DNA from: Ignavibacteria bacterium | Lineage (GTDB): Bacteria; Bacteroidota; Ignavibacteria; UBA10030 | Reading direction: 5' to 3' | DNA length: 58,405 nucleotides | NCBI GenBank assembly: GCA_016873805.1 | Contig: VGVZ01000021.1 | Coordinates: 1 to 58,405 of the forward strand | In this document: in pieces, positions 47,052 to 56,447 of the stretch | Layout: each line of letters begins with the position of its first letter | Position numbering within the stretch: the stretch's first letter is position 1 | The notes under the pieces: model-generated | The model's input: the letters and a program-made list of their open reading frames with translations, nothing else | The model's database searches: none | Told to the model about the DNA's origin: nothing | Made by a program: the position numbers and the translations under genes

Positions 47052-49148
47052 ATGGCGTTGATGACTCAAATCCGGAACAACCTGTCAAAGCTCTTTGCGG
47101 TCTTCGCGGTTCTCTTCATCCTCTACATCATGCTCGATTGGGGAATGGACCTCCCGAGCATCCAGTTCGGTGCGGATGCCGACGTGATCGGCAGAGTCAA
47201 CGACGAAAAGATGACCTACAAGGAGTTCTCCGAGGTCCTTCGACAGACAATGGAAACACAAAAGACGCAGACCGGCACGGATCCCGACGACGATACTGAA
47301 CGCCAAATCCGCGATCAAGTGTGGAACATGCTCGTGAATCAGATCCTTATCCGTCAAGAGATCCGTGAGATGGGAATCGACGTCACCGACAAGGAGATTA
47401 TTGACCTTGTTCACGGCCCCAATCCGCCGGAGATGTTGGTGAGCCAATTCAGGGATTCGACCGGCCGGTTCAACCGCGACGCGTACGACCAGGCGATCGC
47501 CGATCCTCGAAACCGCGAAGCGTGGATGATGGTGGAGCGCCAGCTTCGCCAGCAGCGTCAGTACGAAAAGCTTCAGAGTTACCTCCATGCGATGGTGCGG
47601 GCATCGGAAGGAGAAGTGCGCGAACGATTTATCAATGAAACCACAACGATGGAAGCAGAATACGTGCTGTTCGATCCGTCGCTCGTGCCCGACACGTTGG
47701 TTCCAGTGACCGACGCGGATAGCCGGAAGTATTACAGCGCGAATCCGGAAGAGTATAAGCATCGTGCCACCCGAAAGCTCAAGTATGTCCTGTTCCCGAC
47801 CGTTCCGTCAGGTACGGATTCAGCAGATGTCCGCGAGGAGATGAACCGGATTCTCGAGCAAGTTCGAGTCGGGATGGACTTCGCGGAACTCGCGAAAACG
47901 TACTCTGAGACCCCAACGATCGAAGCGTTCTTCAAACACGGTGAACTGAGTCGCAACAAAGAAAATGCGGCGTTTTCGGCGAAAAAAGGGGAAATCGTCG
48001 GACCGATTTTCGACTTCGATGGCGCTCACCTGATCAAGATTGTTGATGAGAGAAGGGGTGACCGGGAGTATGTGCACGCCAGCCATATTCTCTTCAAGGT
48101 GGAAGGCGATCAAGATTCTGATGCACAGCTCCAGAAGGCCCGTCAGGCAGTTCAATCGCTCCACGCAGGAGCAGACTTTGCTCAACTGGCACGAACACAG
48201 AGCGAGGATCCCGGTTCGGCTTCGGCAGGAGGGGATCTCGGTTGGGGCGGCAGGGGGTCATGGGTCAAACCGTTCGAGGATGCCGCGTTTGGCGCGCGTG
48301 TCGGGGATATTGTTGGACCGGTGAAGTCACAGTTCGGTTGGCATATCATCAAGGTCTTGGGTCGCGATAACCGCGAACTGAAGATTGCGACGATCAGCAT
48401 GAAGTTGAAACCGAGTCCGCAAACCATCGATCAATTGTACAGCGATGCGCAGGACTTCGCGTATCTCGCCGGCGAGGAGGGATTCGAACGCTCTGCGGAG
48501 CTCAGCAACTTCCAGGTTCGCGAGACTCCTGAGTTTACGAAGAGCGGCTTTATTCCCGGCATCGGTATCAACGAAATCCTGATGAACTTTGCCTTCGAGA
48601 AAAAACTGAATAAGATCAGCGATCCCATGACGGTCTCCGGGGGTGTGGCGGTCTTCAAGATTTCTGCGGTCAAAGAAGAAGGGATCCGTCCACTCGAGGA
48701 AGTGAAAGAGCAGGTTCGTGTGAGGGTCGTCCGTCAGAAAAAGATGGAGCTCCTGAAACAAGAGGCTGAGGAGTTTAAGCGGACGCTTCAGTCCGGAGAC
48801 AACCTGTTGGCAAAAGGCAGGAATCTCACGTATGCGACCGCTCAGAGTACCGGTTTGTTCCGGCCAAGCGATGCTCCTCCGGCGATCGGCCGAGACCTCA
48901 ACTTCATCGGCACAATGCTTGCGATGACGCCGGGAGAGATTTCCAAACCGTTCGAGGGAGTGCGAGGGTACTACGTGGCACGTTTGACGGCCAAGACTGC
49001 TTTTGATTCGACGAAGTTCGCACAGGAAGATTCATCGCTGAGGACTCAGATCCTCGAAGAAAAACGAAACCGGATCACCCAGGACTGGCTCACCTCCTTG
49101 CGTGATAAAGCGGAGATCGAAGATTTCCGCGAACGGTTCTTTCGCTAG
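47052..49148 (+). CDS. SurA/PpiD-type peptidyl-prolyl isomerase chaperone
   Basis: Membrane-anchored periplasmic folding factor for outer membrane proteins. N-terminal helix at about 14-31 (FAVFAVLFILYIMLDWGM), then a SurA-N-like helical region with a first strand VIGRVNDEKMTYKEFSEVLR, two parvulin domains and a C-terminal tail. Domain 2 (about 340-440) is canonical: HASHILFKVEG, DFAQLARTQSEDPGSASAGG, DLGWGGRG, SQFGWHIIKV. Domain 1 (about 235-335) keeps the fold but lacks the SxxGG and FGWH features, so it is probably inactive. 698 residues, as PpiD. It is divergent from secD, so export and folding genes share a promoter region. Confidence 0.88.
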   Translation: MALMTQIRNNLSKLFAVFAVLFILYIMLDWGMDLPSIQFGADADVIGRVNDEKMTYKEFSEVLRQTMETQKTQTGTDPDDDTERQIRDQVWNMLVNQILIRQEIREMGIDVTDKEIIDLVHGPNPPEMLVSQFRDSTGRFNRDAYDQAIADPRNREAWMMVERQLRQQRQYEKLQSYLHAMVRASEGEVRERFINETTTMEAEYVLFDPSLVPDTLVPVTDADSRKYYSANPEEYKHRATRKLKYVLFPTVPSGTDSADVREEMNRILEQVRVGMDFAELAKTYSETPTIEAFFKHGELSRNKENAAFSAKKGEIVGPIFDFDGAHLIKIVDERRGDREYVHASHILFKVEGDQDSDAQLQKARQAVQSLHAGADFAQLARTQSEDPGSASAGGDLGWGGRGSWVKPFEDAAFGARVGDIVGPVKSQFGWHIIKVLGRDNRELKIATISMKLKPSPQTIDQLYSDAQDFAYLAGEEGFERSAELSNFQVRETPEFTKSGFIPGIGINEILMNFAFEKKLNKISDPMTVSGGVAVFKISAVKEEGIRPLEEVKEQVRVRVVRQKKMELLKQEAEEFKRTLQSGDNLLAKGRNLTYATAQSTGLFRPSDAPPAIGRDLNFIGTMLAMTPGEISKPFEGVRGYYVARLTAKTAFDSTKFAQEDSSLRTQILEEKRNRITQDWLTSLRDKAEIEDFRERFFR

Positions 49149-49160
49149 CATGGCAGAAGC

Positions 49161-49886
49161 ATGGCGCGGCACGCGATTTCTGCAACCTTTGGGCTTGTTC
49201 TCCTCTTCGCAGAGACAGCCGCGGCTCAGGATCCTGACTGGATTACCTCTCTCACCCTCCGCGGGAGCTATACCTCTTCCTCCAAGCTCTTCCTGAATCC
49301 CGATGCCTCCAGTAGTGAGCTGAGGGCGCAGCATGACGAGCTCAAAGATGTTCCTGGCGTCGGCCTCGAGGTGAGATACAAGGCGGAAGGATCCGACTTC
49401 TTCTTCTCCCTCACCGTCGATGGTCTAAAAAAAATCCGCCGCTCGACCCAGCCAATCACCAATGTCTCTTCGCACCAGTTCCTCCCTTTCGAAGATGGGT
49501 TCCTGCTTGTACCGATCGAACTGAGCGGAAACGTTTATGTTCCGCTCGGATCCGAGACCATCCGACTTTCCATGGGGGGAGGAATCGGAGCGTACTATGC
49601 CGAACGGATGCTGACGCTGGGAGATACCCGTGCCCCATCGACAGCGGGTTTTCTCGGCTATGGAATCCATGTGAGGGGGAATTTCGAGTACCGCGTCTTC
49701 CGATCGACATATGTGTTTTTTGAAATGCGATTCCGCGATCCGGAAGTCGAGGTCACAAACCGATTTCCCGAAGAAGGCGTCAGCTACCGGGGAACCCGCG
49801 TGCCGTTGCCGGCAAACGAAATCAAGTCAAAAATCAATGTGGACGGCATCGGGTTTGCCGTCGGTGTCACCGTAGACATTCTCTGA
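49161..49886 (+). CDS. Outer membrane beta-barrel protein
   Basis: A 241-residue exported protein. Signal peptide MARHAISATFGLVLLFAETAAAQ with AAA-Q cleavage, then a barrel with strands such as LTLRGSYTSSS, GVGLEVRYKAEGSDFFFSLT, GGGIGAYYAERMLTLG, FLGYGIHVRGNFEYRVF and a closing IGFAVGVTVDIL. No named family recognised. Starts 12 bases after the chaperone stop, so it may be a co-transcribed client of it. Confidence 0.65.
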   Translation: MARHAISATFGLVLLFAETAAAQDPDWITSLTLRGSYTSSSKLFLNPDASSSELRAQHDELKDVPGVGLEVRYKAEGSDFFFSLTVDGLKKIRRSTQPITNVSSHQFLPFEDGFLLVPIELSGNVYVPLGSETIRLSMGGGIGAYYAERMLTLGDTRAPSTAGFLGYGIHVRGNFEYRVFRSTYVFFEMRFRDPEVEVTNRFPEEGVSYRGTRVPLPANEIKSKINVDGIGFAVGVTVDIL

Positions 49887-49929
49887 TGGGGCAACGCAAC
49901 CCCAGAGATGTTACGCATCCGCGTCTATC

Positions 49930-50511
49930 TTGCGTCAAGTCATGAATTCCACTCGACCTGATCTGGCAGAAAATCCGAAGCGCCTCGTCTTCCTGGCCGG
50001 ATTCATGGGAAGCGGAAAGAGCACCATCGGGCCGATCCTTGCCAATACACTTGGCTTCGACTTCGTGGATATCGATGTCGCGATCGAAAAACGAGTCGGC
50101 AAGAGCATTGTGCAGATCTTTGCCGAGGATGGAGAGGCGTCGTTCCGAACAGTAGAACGGGAGATTCTGAAGGGACTGGTCAATCAGACTGAATGCGTAA
50201 TTTCACTCGGCGGCGGCACGCTCGCAAACGAGGAGAACCTCGATTTGCTCCGTCAAAACGGTGTGATCGTTTATCTCCACCTTACGCCGCAAACGATATT
50301 TCAACGCGTCCGGCATAAGATGCACAGGCCTCTCTTACGAGGCGAGGACGGCTCGATGCTGTCCGTGGCAGAACTGCAGGAAAAGATCGAGCGGCTGCTC
50401 AAGGCGAGGGAGCAGTTCTATCAGAGGGCGCACATCATCGTTTCCACCGACGAGAAGCGAGTGGGTATCACCGTGGATGAAATCGTGAAGCGATTACGCG
50501 GGAAGATCTGA
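49930..50511 (+). CDS. aroK: Shikimate kinase
   Basis: Phosphorylates shikimate at the 3-hydroxyl with ATP in chorismate synthesis. P-loop GFMGSGKSTIG, shikimate-binding DIDVAIEKRVGKSI and the SLGGGTLA loop, then the LID with RPLL. About 189-193 residues depending on TTG 49930 or the better ATG 49942. Overlaps aroB by one base (TGATG), so coupled. Confidence 0.95.
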   Translation: MRQVMNSTRPDLAENPKRLVFLAGFMGSGKSTIGPILANTLGFDFVDIDVAIEKRVGKSIVQIFAEDGEASFRTVEREILKGLVNQTECVISLGGGTLANEENLDLLRQNGVIVYLHLTPQTIFQRVRHKMHRPLLRGEDGSMLSVAELQEKIERLLKAREQFYQRAHIIVSTDEKRVGITVDEIVKRLRGKI

Positions 50512-51632
50512 TGAACACGACACCGCATCTCCATTCGGTACATGTTGAGCTGGGTGCACGGAGTTATCCAGTGTACATCGGCGTCGATAGGAGTGCAGAT
50601 CTTGGCCAATTATGCCGGAGCCATCATGTCGCGGATCGGGTCGTCATCATCACCGATCAGAATGTCGCAGCGTACTATCTGAGACCGCTTTGCGGACTTC
50701 TGTCGAAGGATGGATTTCGGATTCATTCCGTAGTCATTCCTCCAGGAGAGCGGCAAAAAAATCTCTCGAGAGTCTCCCGCGTTGTGGCCGAGATGCTCAA
50801 TCAGCGTGTCCCGCGATCTTCCGTTGTCATTGCCCTGGGCGGCGGCGTGATTGGCGACCTGGCCGGATTTGTGGCCGCGACCTATCAGCGGGGCGTTCAA
50901 TTGATCCATATTCCAACCTCGCTCCTCGCACAGGTCGACAGTTCCATCGGAGGGAAGGTTGGGGTCAATCATCCGATGGGAAAGAACATGATCGGGGCGT
51001 TCTACCAGCCGCTCTTCGTCTGGACCGATCTGGAATATCTCACAACGCTTCCGCGACGGGAAATTGTCTGCGGCCTTGGCGAGATTGTGAAGTACGCCAT
51101 CATTCGTGATCCCGCACTCTTCGACTATCTCGAAAAGCATCTTGAATCCATCCAGTCACTCGAGAGAAGTCATATCCTGCATGTGCTCGCGAGATGCATC
51201 TCGATCAAAACCGAAATCGTGTCAGCGGATGAACATGAACAGAGTATTCGCATCGTCCTCAACTGCGGTCATACCATCGGTCACGCCTTGGAGCATGCGG
51301 GCGGCTTCCGCGTGCTGAAGCATGGAGAGGCGGTGCTTCACGGCCTTGTGGGAGAGAGTTACATCGCAAAGGAGATGGGGATCCTCTCAGATTCCGACTT
51401 CCGCCGCATTTCGAATCTTATCGCCCGGATTTCATTTCCAAGAAACCTATCCAGGCTTCGTTCCTCTGCAGTTCTCAACGCTATGGCTCTCGACAAGAAA
51501 TCGCGCGCGAACAAAGTACGTTTTCTCCTTCCTTCCGGTGTTGGTGAGACGCGGTTCGTTGAGGAAGTTGATCCGTTGCTGGTGAAACGATCCATCGCCG
51601 TGCTGCTCAAGAAAAAAGATGCCCGGGTGTAG
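50511..51632 (+). CDS. aroB: 3-dehydroquinate synthase
   Basis: Second step of the shikimate pathway: converts DAHP to 3-dehydroquinate with NAD+ and a divalent metal. Visible are GGGVIGDLAGFVAATYQRGV, HIPTSLLAQVDSSIGGKVGV, NHPMGKNMIGAFYQP (substrate and metal residues) and NCGHTIGHALEH with HGEAVLHGLV (zinc-binding His). 373 residues, normal. aroK-aroB pairing is classical. Confidence 0.96.
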   Translation: MNTTPHLHSVHVELGARSYPVYIGVDRSADLGQLCRSHHVADRVVIITDQNVAAYYLRPLCGLLSKDGFRIHSVVIPPGERQKNLSRVSRVVAEMLNQRVPRSSVVIALGGGVIGDLAGFVAATYQRGVQLIHIPTSLLAQVDSSIGGKVGVNHPMGKNMIGAFYQPLFVWTDLEYLTTLPRREIVCGLGEIVKYAIIRDPALFDYLEKHLESIQSLERSHILHVLARCISIKTEIVSADEHEQSIRIVLNCGHTIGHALEHAGGFRVLKHGEAVLHGLVGESYIAKEMGILSDSDFRRISNLIARISFPRNLSRLRSSAVLNAMALDKKSRANKVRFLLPSGVGETRFVEEVDPLLVKRSIAVLLKKKDARV

Positions 51633-51724
51633 AGGGATTTCAGTCGACTCCCTCCCTTTTTTTCGTTGATTTCGTCCCCCTCTCTGGCACATTGGGGGGG
51701 AAGATCTCATGAACAACTCGGATC

Positions 51725-51874
51725 TCACCCCAACCACTCGCTGATACTACGGATGTCCCGTTCTACCAATTCTCCGATTGCCCCGCCTAGCACCCGATAG
51801 CGGTACGCCGGTACCCAGACGATGCGACAGATACAGTAGTCGATCGGATGCGACAACTTCTTGTACTTGCTCAT
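51725..51874 (-). pseudogene. IS200/IS605-family transposase remnant
   Basis: Reading leftward from ATG 51874 gives MSKYKKLSHPIDYCICRIVW and then VPAYRYRVLGG...IRSISEWLG before a stop after 49 residues. This is the N-terminal third of a Y1 (IS200-type) transposase; the catalytic HUH and tyrosine parts are absent, so it is dead. The flank to the right may be part of the same decayed area. Confidence 0.7.
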
Positions 51875-52214
51875 GCATCACACCCACTACCTTCTTGCCG
51901 GCAAAGCCAAACGTCCATGAGGGGAGAGCCCGGTTTCCATGTCGGACTGAAGGACTTCTCTTTGTCGAACGCGGCATCGAACTCTATCAACACGAACTCC
52001 ACCAAGAACAACAACTACGTCTGCTGCAGAAAAAGCTGAAGCTCTGGGATTGGAACTCGTACCAGCTGGCTGTCATTAGTAGTTTGTATGTGCCTCCATA
52101 AACTCACCTGAAAGCCTCCGTTGGGCGACCTATTCCACCATCTGCCGATTTCTTCTTGATGTAATGATCCTCTTTGGGTAACGTAAACGCCGAGTGAAAG
52201 CGAGGCGATTCATT
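51875..52214 (+). other. Unassigned stretch upstream of the TonB receptor
   Basis: A plus-strand frame ending at 52101 encodes a plausible protein tail (VERGIELYQHELHQEQQLRL, then KKLKLWDWNSYQLAVISSLY) but no convincing start, and I do not recognise it; it may be a gene remnant next to the IS200 scrap. A weak promoter (TTGATG, 17 bases, TAACGT) lies near 52155-52183. Confidence 0.35.
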
Positions 52215-54485
52215 ATGCGATCAATTGTCGTTCCCGACCCAAAGCCTATGATAGTGCTTGTCCTATTCCTTCTTCTTACCCTCCCTGCACACCTTGAAGG
52301 ACAGACGCAGCCGAGCGCTACGGTAGCCGGACTGGTTACCGACAGGAAAGGAGATCCTCTTGAGCTGGTCAACGTACGGATAGTCGGTACCCTCGACGGC
52401 GACGCTACCGACCGAAATGGTAGGTTTTCCTTTCGAACTTCAAAGCTGGGTTTCCAACGGCTTACTGCGACAATGGTGGGCTATAATCCTGTCTCGGCAG
52501 ACCTTAACCTTTCCCCCGACGATTCAGTGTATTTGGTGTTGGCACTTGAGGAAACGTTCATAAAACTAAGTGAAGTGAACGTGCAGGCAGGAGCGTATAC
52601 AACAGGAGATGAATTGAAGGGAACGACGCTACGCTCGCTGGAAGTGCTCACCACACCCGGCGCAGCCGCGGATATTTTCCGGGCTGTGCAAACGTTCCCC
52701 GGTGTTTTTTCCGTTGATGAAGGCTCGGGTCTGTTCGTCCGCGGCGGTGATGTCAGTGAGATAGTCGTTCTTCTTGATCAGGCGACGGTCTTTCACCCGT
52801 ACCGTTATGAGACTCCCACGGGAGGCGTGTTCGGCACCATCCCACCGTTTCTCGTGCGCGGCACATACTTTTCGACGGGAGGGTTTTCCGCGCGCTATGG
52901 CAACGCGCTCTCGGGCATCCTGGCGATGGAATCTCTCGACCTTCCGCGGCGATTGAGTTATTCGGGGGGCTTGGGCTTGGCGGCAGGAACGCTCGGCGCG
53001 AATATTCCCGTTGTTCCGGGGAAGCTCGGCGTGCGGTTCTCGGCTAATCAGAGTTTCACGGACTTGATGTTCAGGGTCAACGGCGTGCGCCATCAATTCA
53101 CGATTACACCGCGCGGGCACGACGCCAACCTGAGTATCATCTATCGCTATTCGGAATCGGGTCAACTAAAACTCTTCAACTTCATGAACTCCAATCGTAT
53201 CGGCGTTCGTGTTGACGAGCCCTCCTTCGAAGGCCAATTCGTGTCGGAAGAAACGAGCCGTCTGCACAATCTTCAGTGGAAGGACCTCGTGAGGGATTGG
53301 GTTGTGAAAGGATCCGTTTCGTACAGCAGCTTTGCGACTGAGCGAGCGCTTGGCAATATGAACATGAAGCCCTCAGATGCAGCCCGAAAGTTGCGCTTCG
53401 ATGCGGATCGCTCGCTCACGAATGATCTCCGGTTAGCTGTTGGAATCGAATACGAAAGCCTAGACAATTCTTTCAGCGGCACGATTCCGACAAACCCTGA
53501 GGTGCTCGATCCTCAAGCAGATGTATATTTGCTGGAAGAACAGTATAAGACAACGAGGGGCGGCGCCTATGTCGAGTTGGAAGCGCAATTGTCGCGTCGG
53601 CTTATCGGGAGTGCGGGCGTGCGCGTGGATCACTATGGCATTGCCCGCCAAACGGTAGGCGACCCCCGGTTGACATTTCAGTATTTCATAACGAAGGAGA
53701 CTATCGCACGGCTCAGTTGCGGACTTTACAGCCAATTTCCACAGCCGATGTTGTACAATAGAGCATCCGGCAATCCTCAGCTGTTATCCCAACGCGCGCA
53801 GCATCTCATTCTTGGAATAGAACATACCGACGATCAGCTTATGTTGCGAGTTGAGGGATACCAGAAGACGTATGACGACCTTGTTCTGCGGGAGAAAACA
53901 ACGCGGTATGCGAACCTCGGCGACGGTCTCGCTCGCGGGGTGGATTGTTTCCTGAAGTACGGCGCATTCCTGCAAACACCGGTCAACGGTTGGATTTCCT
54001 ACAGTTATTTGCATTCACGTCGCCTCCAAGCTCGCAATCTTGTTGACCGGTATGAGTACGAAACGGCGCCCTCTTCTTTTGATATCACTCATAATTTGAC
54101 TGTGGTCGCGAAGGCGCAGGTGATTCAGTTTCTCAGCGCTTCTCTGACATTCCGCTATGCCACGGGGCGACCGGTAACGCCTGTGATTGGAGCTGTGCAT
54201 CATGCCGATCGTGGCTTCTATGAGCCGATCTCCGGACCGATCAACTCCGAGCGCCTGCCCGAATTCATCAGACTCGACGGCGGCTTGAGCTATTTTCTGC
54301 CGTTTGGAGAATCGAACGCGGCAACGTTTTATCTCGCGGTATCAAACCTGCTAAACCGGGCGAACCCGATTCGGTACGAATACTCGCCAGATTATTCGGA
54401 GCGCCGGCTCAAGACCTCCGAATACCGCCGATTCTTTTATTTCGGCGTTGCCGTCTCCTTCGGATCACTCGATACCGGAATCTGA
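52215..54485 (+). CDS. TonB-dependent outer membrane receptor
   Basis: A 756-residue active transporter or receptor of the outer membrane. After the signal peptide (MIVLVLFLLLTLPAHLEGQ) comes a carboxypeptidase-regulatory-like domain (about 30-110: TVAGLVTDRKGDPLELVNVR), a plug (about 140-240: DIFRAVQTFPGVFSVDEGSG, LFVRGGDVSEIVVLLDQATV) and the 22-strand barrel, with NPQLLSQRAQHLILGIEHTD and a terminal FYFGVAVSFGSL. No TonB box is obvious. Ligand unknown. Downstream come a TPR protein and a LytS/LytTR pair in the same direction, perhaps one operon. ATG 52215 preferred to GTG 52194. Confidence 0.85.
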   Translation: MRSIVVPDPKPMIVLVLFLLLTLPAHLEGQTQPSATVAGLVTDRKGDPLELVNVRIVGTLDGDATDRNGRFSFRTSKLGFQRLTATMVGYNPVSADLNLSPDDSVYLVLALEETFIKLSEVNVQAGAYTTGDELKGTTLRSLEVLTTPGAAADIFRAVQTFPGVFSVDEGSGLFVRGGDVSEIVVLLDQATVFHPYRYETPTGGVFGTIPPFLVRGTYFSTGGFSARYGNALSGILAMESLDLPRRLSYSGGLGLAAGTLGANIPVVPGKLGVRFSANQSFTDLMFRVNGVRHQFTITPRGHDANLSIIYRYSESGQLKLFNFMNSNRIGVRVDEPSFEGQFVSEETSRLHNLQWKDLVRDWVVKGSVSYSSFATERALGNMNMKPSDAARKLRFDADRSLTNDLRLAVGIEYESLDNSFSGTIPTNPEVLDPQADVYLLEEQYKTTRGGAYVELEAQLSRRLIGSAGVRVDHYGIARQTVGDPRLTFQYFITKETIARLSCGLYSQFPQPMLYNRASGNPQLLSQRAQHLILGIEHTDDQLMLRVEGYQKTYDDLVLREKTTRYANLGDGLARGVDCFLKYGAFLQTPVNGWISYSYLHSRRLQARNLVDRYEYETAPSSFDITHNLTVVAKAQVIQFLSASLTFRYATGRPVTPVIGAVHHADRGFYEPISGPINSERLPEFIRLDGGLSYFLPFGESNAATFYLAVSNLLNRANPIRYEYSPDYSERRLKTSEYRRFFYFGVAVSFGSLDTGI

Positions 54486-54523
54486 ATCGTTGGGCTTTTG
54501 GAATATTCATGGAGGAACACGCG

Positions 54524-55312
54524 ATGAAGATACGAATTGCATTCTTTGTCCTTCTGCTCATAACAGGCGTTCGTCTTTCTCTGCTCGCGCAAGACGGGAC
54601 CGGGGCCGGGGTTATTCTCGAGGCAAAACGCCTTATGCATGAGGCGGTCACGCTCGCAGACGGGGATCTCTTTCACAAAGCCAAAACCTTGATTGAACCG
54701 TTAACGAACGACCACCGGTTTTCGGCGTTAGCTCACTACTATCTCGGCTATATCAACTATCAGGTAGCAATCACCATTGAACGAATGGACAAAGATCGGG
54801 CGGTTCTTTCTCTTGATAGAGCGGTCGCTCACCTTGAAGCGGCAACGGAAAAGGATGAACAATTCGCCGAAGCCTACGCGCTCCTGGCAAGCTGTTACGG
54901 AATAAAAACCTCGTTTGCCCCACTGAAGGGCATCGTGTGGGGACCGAAATCCAACGCGCTGGTCGACCGGGCGAAGAAGCTTGCGCCGCGAAACCCCCGC
55001 GTTGCCTTCTTGGATGCCATTGGAACGTATAGCACCCCGGTGCTCTTTGGAGGAGGAAAGGAGAAAGGATTGAAAGGGATGAGGGCTGCGGCTGAGTTAT
55101 TTGACCAGTGGGAAGATTCCGACCCTCTGCAACCGAGCTGGGGAAAGGAAGAAGTGTACGCGTGGATCGGGCGAGCGTATATGGAACAAAAAGAGTACAT
55201 TCTTGCTCGAAAAGCCTTCGAGAAATCGCTTGAGATCAATGAACGGTTCGCGTGGGTGAAGAATCACCTTCTGCCCGCTCTCGAACGACGCGCTCAAGCC
55301 GAAAAACGATAA
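54524..55312 (+). CDS. Exported TPR protein
   Basis: A 262-residue exported protein with signal peptide MKIRIAFFVLLLITGVRLSL and cleavage near LLAQD. The mature part is helical with TPR-like units (SALAHYYLGYINYQVA, FAEAYALLASCYGI, EVYAWIGRAYMEQKEYILAR followed by KAFEKSLEIN). GGAGG sits 8-9 bases before ATG 54524. It is 39 bases after the TonB receptor and 23 before the sensor kinase, so probably in their operon. Likely a periplasmic adaptor; partner unknown. Confidence 0.7.
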   Translation: MKIRIAFFVLLLITGVRLSLLAQDGTGAGVILEAKRLMHEAVTLADGDLFHKAKTLIEPLTNDHRFSALAHYYLGYINYQVAITIERMDKDRAVLSLDRAVAHLEAATEKDEQFAEAYALLASCYGIKTSFAPLKGIVWGPKSNALVDRAKKLAPRNPRVAFLDAIGTYSTPVLFGGGKEKGLKGMRAAAELFDQWEDSDPLQPSWGKEEVYAWIGRAYMEQKEYILARKAFEKSLEINERFAWVKNHLLPALERRAQAEKR

Positions 55313-55334
55313 GCGCCGTGAAGGGATCAATAGC

Positions 55335-56447
55335 ATGATGAGCGATGCTTATCCGACTGCGGCGATGTCCCTATCGCGTCATTTTCCCAAACCCCGCATT
55401 ACCGCGCGTGGCGTGTTGACCGCGTTCGTCGCGTGGCTGTTCTATTCTCTCCTCATGGCCCTCTCGATCGCCAGCGCTGAACGGATACCGTTTGGCTGGG
55501 CGATGGCGGGACAAGTGCTCTCGAGTGTTCTTCTTGCGCTCGCAAGTATCCCGGCGTGGCTCATCGTTGTACAGAAATTGTATAGAGCGGGGTGGCTGTG
55601 GAAACTCGGCGCTCACGTCTGCATCGCACCGGCCTACGTATACGTGAACTACGCGCTATACCTTCAGTTGTTATCGTACGTTGCCGGTCCCGAGGCGACC
55701 TCGGCTGTTGAGCGAGTGCGCATGTGGATTCTTGTTACATACGGTATCAGCTATGTGGTTCAGTTTGCCCTCTACCATGGTATGGAAGCTGTTCGTCAGC
55801 TCAGCTTTCGGGAGCGACAAGCGGCAGCTCTCATGGCACTTGCCCGTGAGCAAGAACTTGCCGCACTCAAGTCGCAAATCAACCCTCATTTCTTCTTCAA
55901 TACTCTCAATAGTATCAGCGCGATGGCATCCTCCAATGTGGAGGAAACCCGGACGATGATAGCCCGGTTAGCCGATCTCCTGCGATATGCGATTGACAGC
56001 TCAAAACGCGATCTTGTGCCGTTGCGCGAGGAGTTGGAGTTCGTTCAGTCATATATTGAACTGGAACAGAAACGGCTCGACTCGAGACTGGCTGTTCAGT
56101 ATGATATTGCGGAAAACAGTCTTAACAATTTGATTCCGCCATTGTCCATTCAACCTCTTGTGGAGAATGCCATTCGGCATGGAATCGAGCCGAGCGAGAA
56201 CGGGGGAACGATTTCGCTCAGCATCTCAAGCGATCACGGGGAGATGTCAGTGCGCGTTCATGATACGGGTGCAGGTGTGCGCGGGGAATCTGGCGGTCTG
56301 AAGAAGAATGGTATCGGTCTGAAAAACACCGATGCCCGACTGCGCACGATCTTTGGTGACGCTGTCGGTCTCTGGTCGAGAGCGCCGGCAGGAGGGGGAT
56401 TCGAAGCTGGATTTACCATCCCGGTACAACGGCAGGAAAGGCAATAA
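55335..56447 (+). CDS. LytS/YehU-type sensor histidine kinase
   Basis: A 370-residue inner-membrane kinase. Four membrane helices in residues 20-160, then the His_kinase domain with the acceptor His in LKSQINPHFFFNTLNSISAM and an ATPase with N box LVENAIRHGIEPSENGG and G boxes DTGAGVRG and NGIGLKNTDARLRTIFG. Stop and the regulator start overlap by one base (TAATG). Cognate regulator is the LytTR protein that follows. Signal unknown, but the TonB receptor operon upstream and the RiPP-like cluster downstream are both possible targets. Confidence 0.92.
   Translation: MMSDAYPTAAMSLSRHFPKPRITARGVLTAFVAWLFYSLLMALSIASAERIPFGWAMAGQVLSSVLLALASIPAWLIVVQKLYRAGWLWKLGAHVCIAPAYVYVNYALYLQLLSYVAGPEATSAVERVRMWILVTYGISYVVQFALYHGMEAVRQLSFRERQAAALMALAREQELAALKSQINPHFFFNTLNSISAMASSNVEETRTMIARLADLLRYAIDSSKRDLVPLREELEFVQSYIELEQKRLDSRLAVQYDIAENSLNNLIPPLSIQPLVENAIRHGIEPSENGGTISLSISSDHGEMSVRVHDTGAGVRGESGGLKKNGIGLKNTDARLRTIFGDAVGLWSRAPAGGGFEAGFTIPVQRQERQ

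Noticed and set aside
51651-51700. Terminator after aroB
   Set aside because: The T-run precedes rather than follows the CCCCC/GGGGG pairing, and the stem is imperfect.
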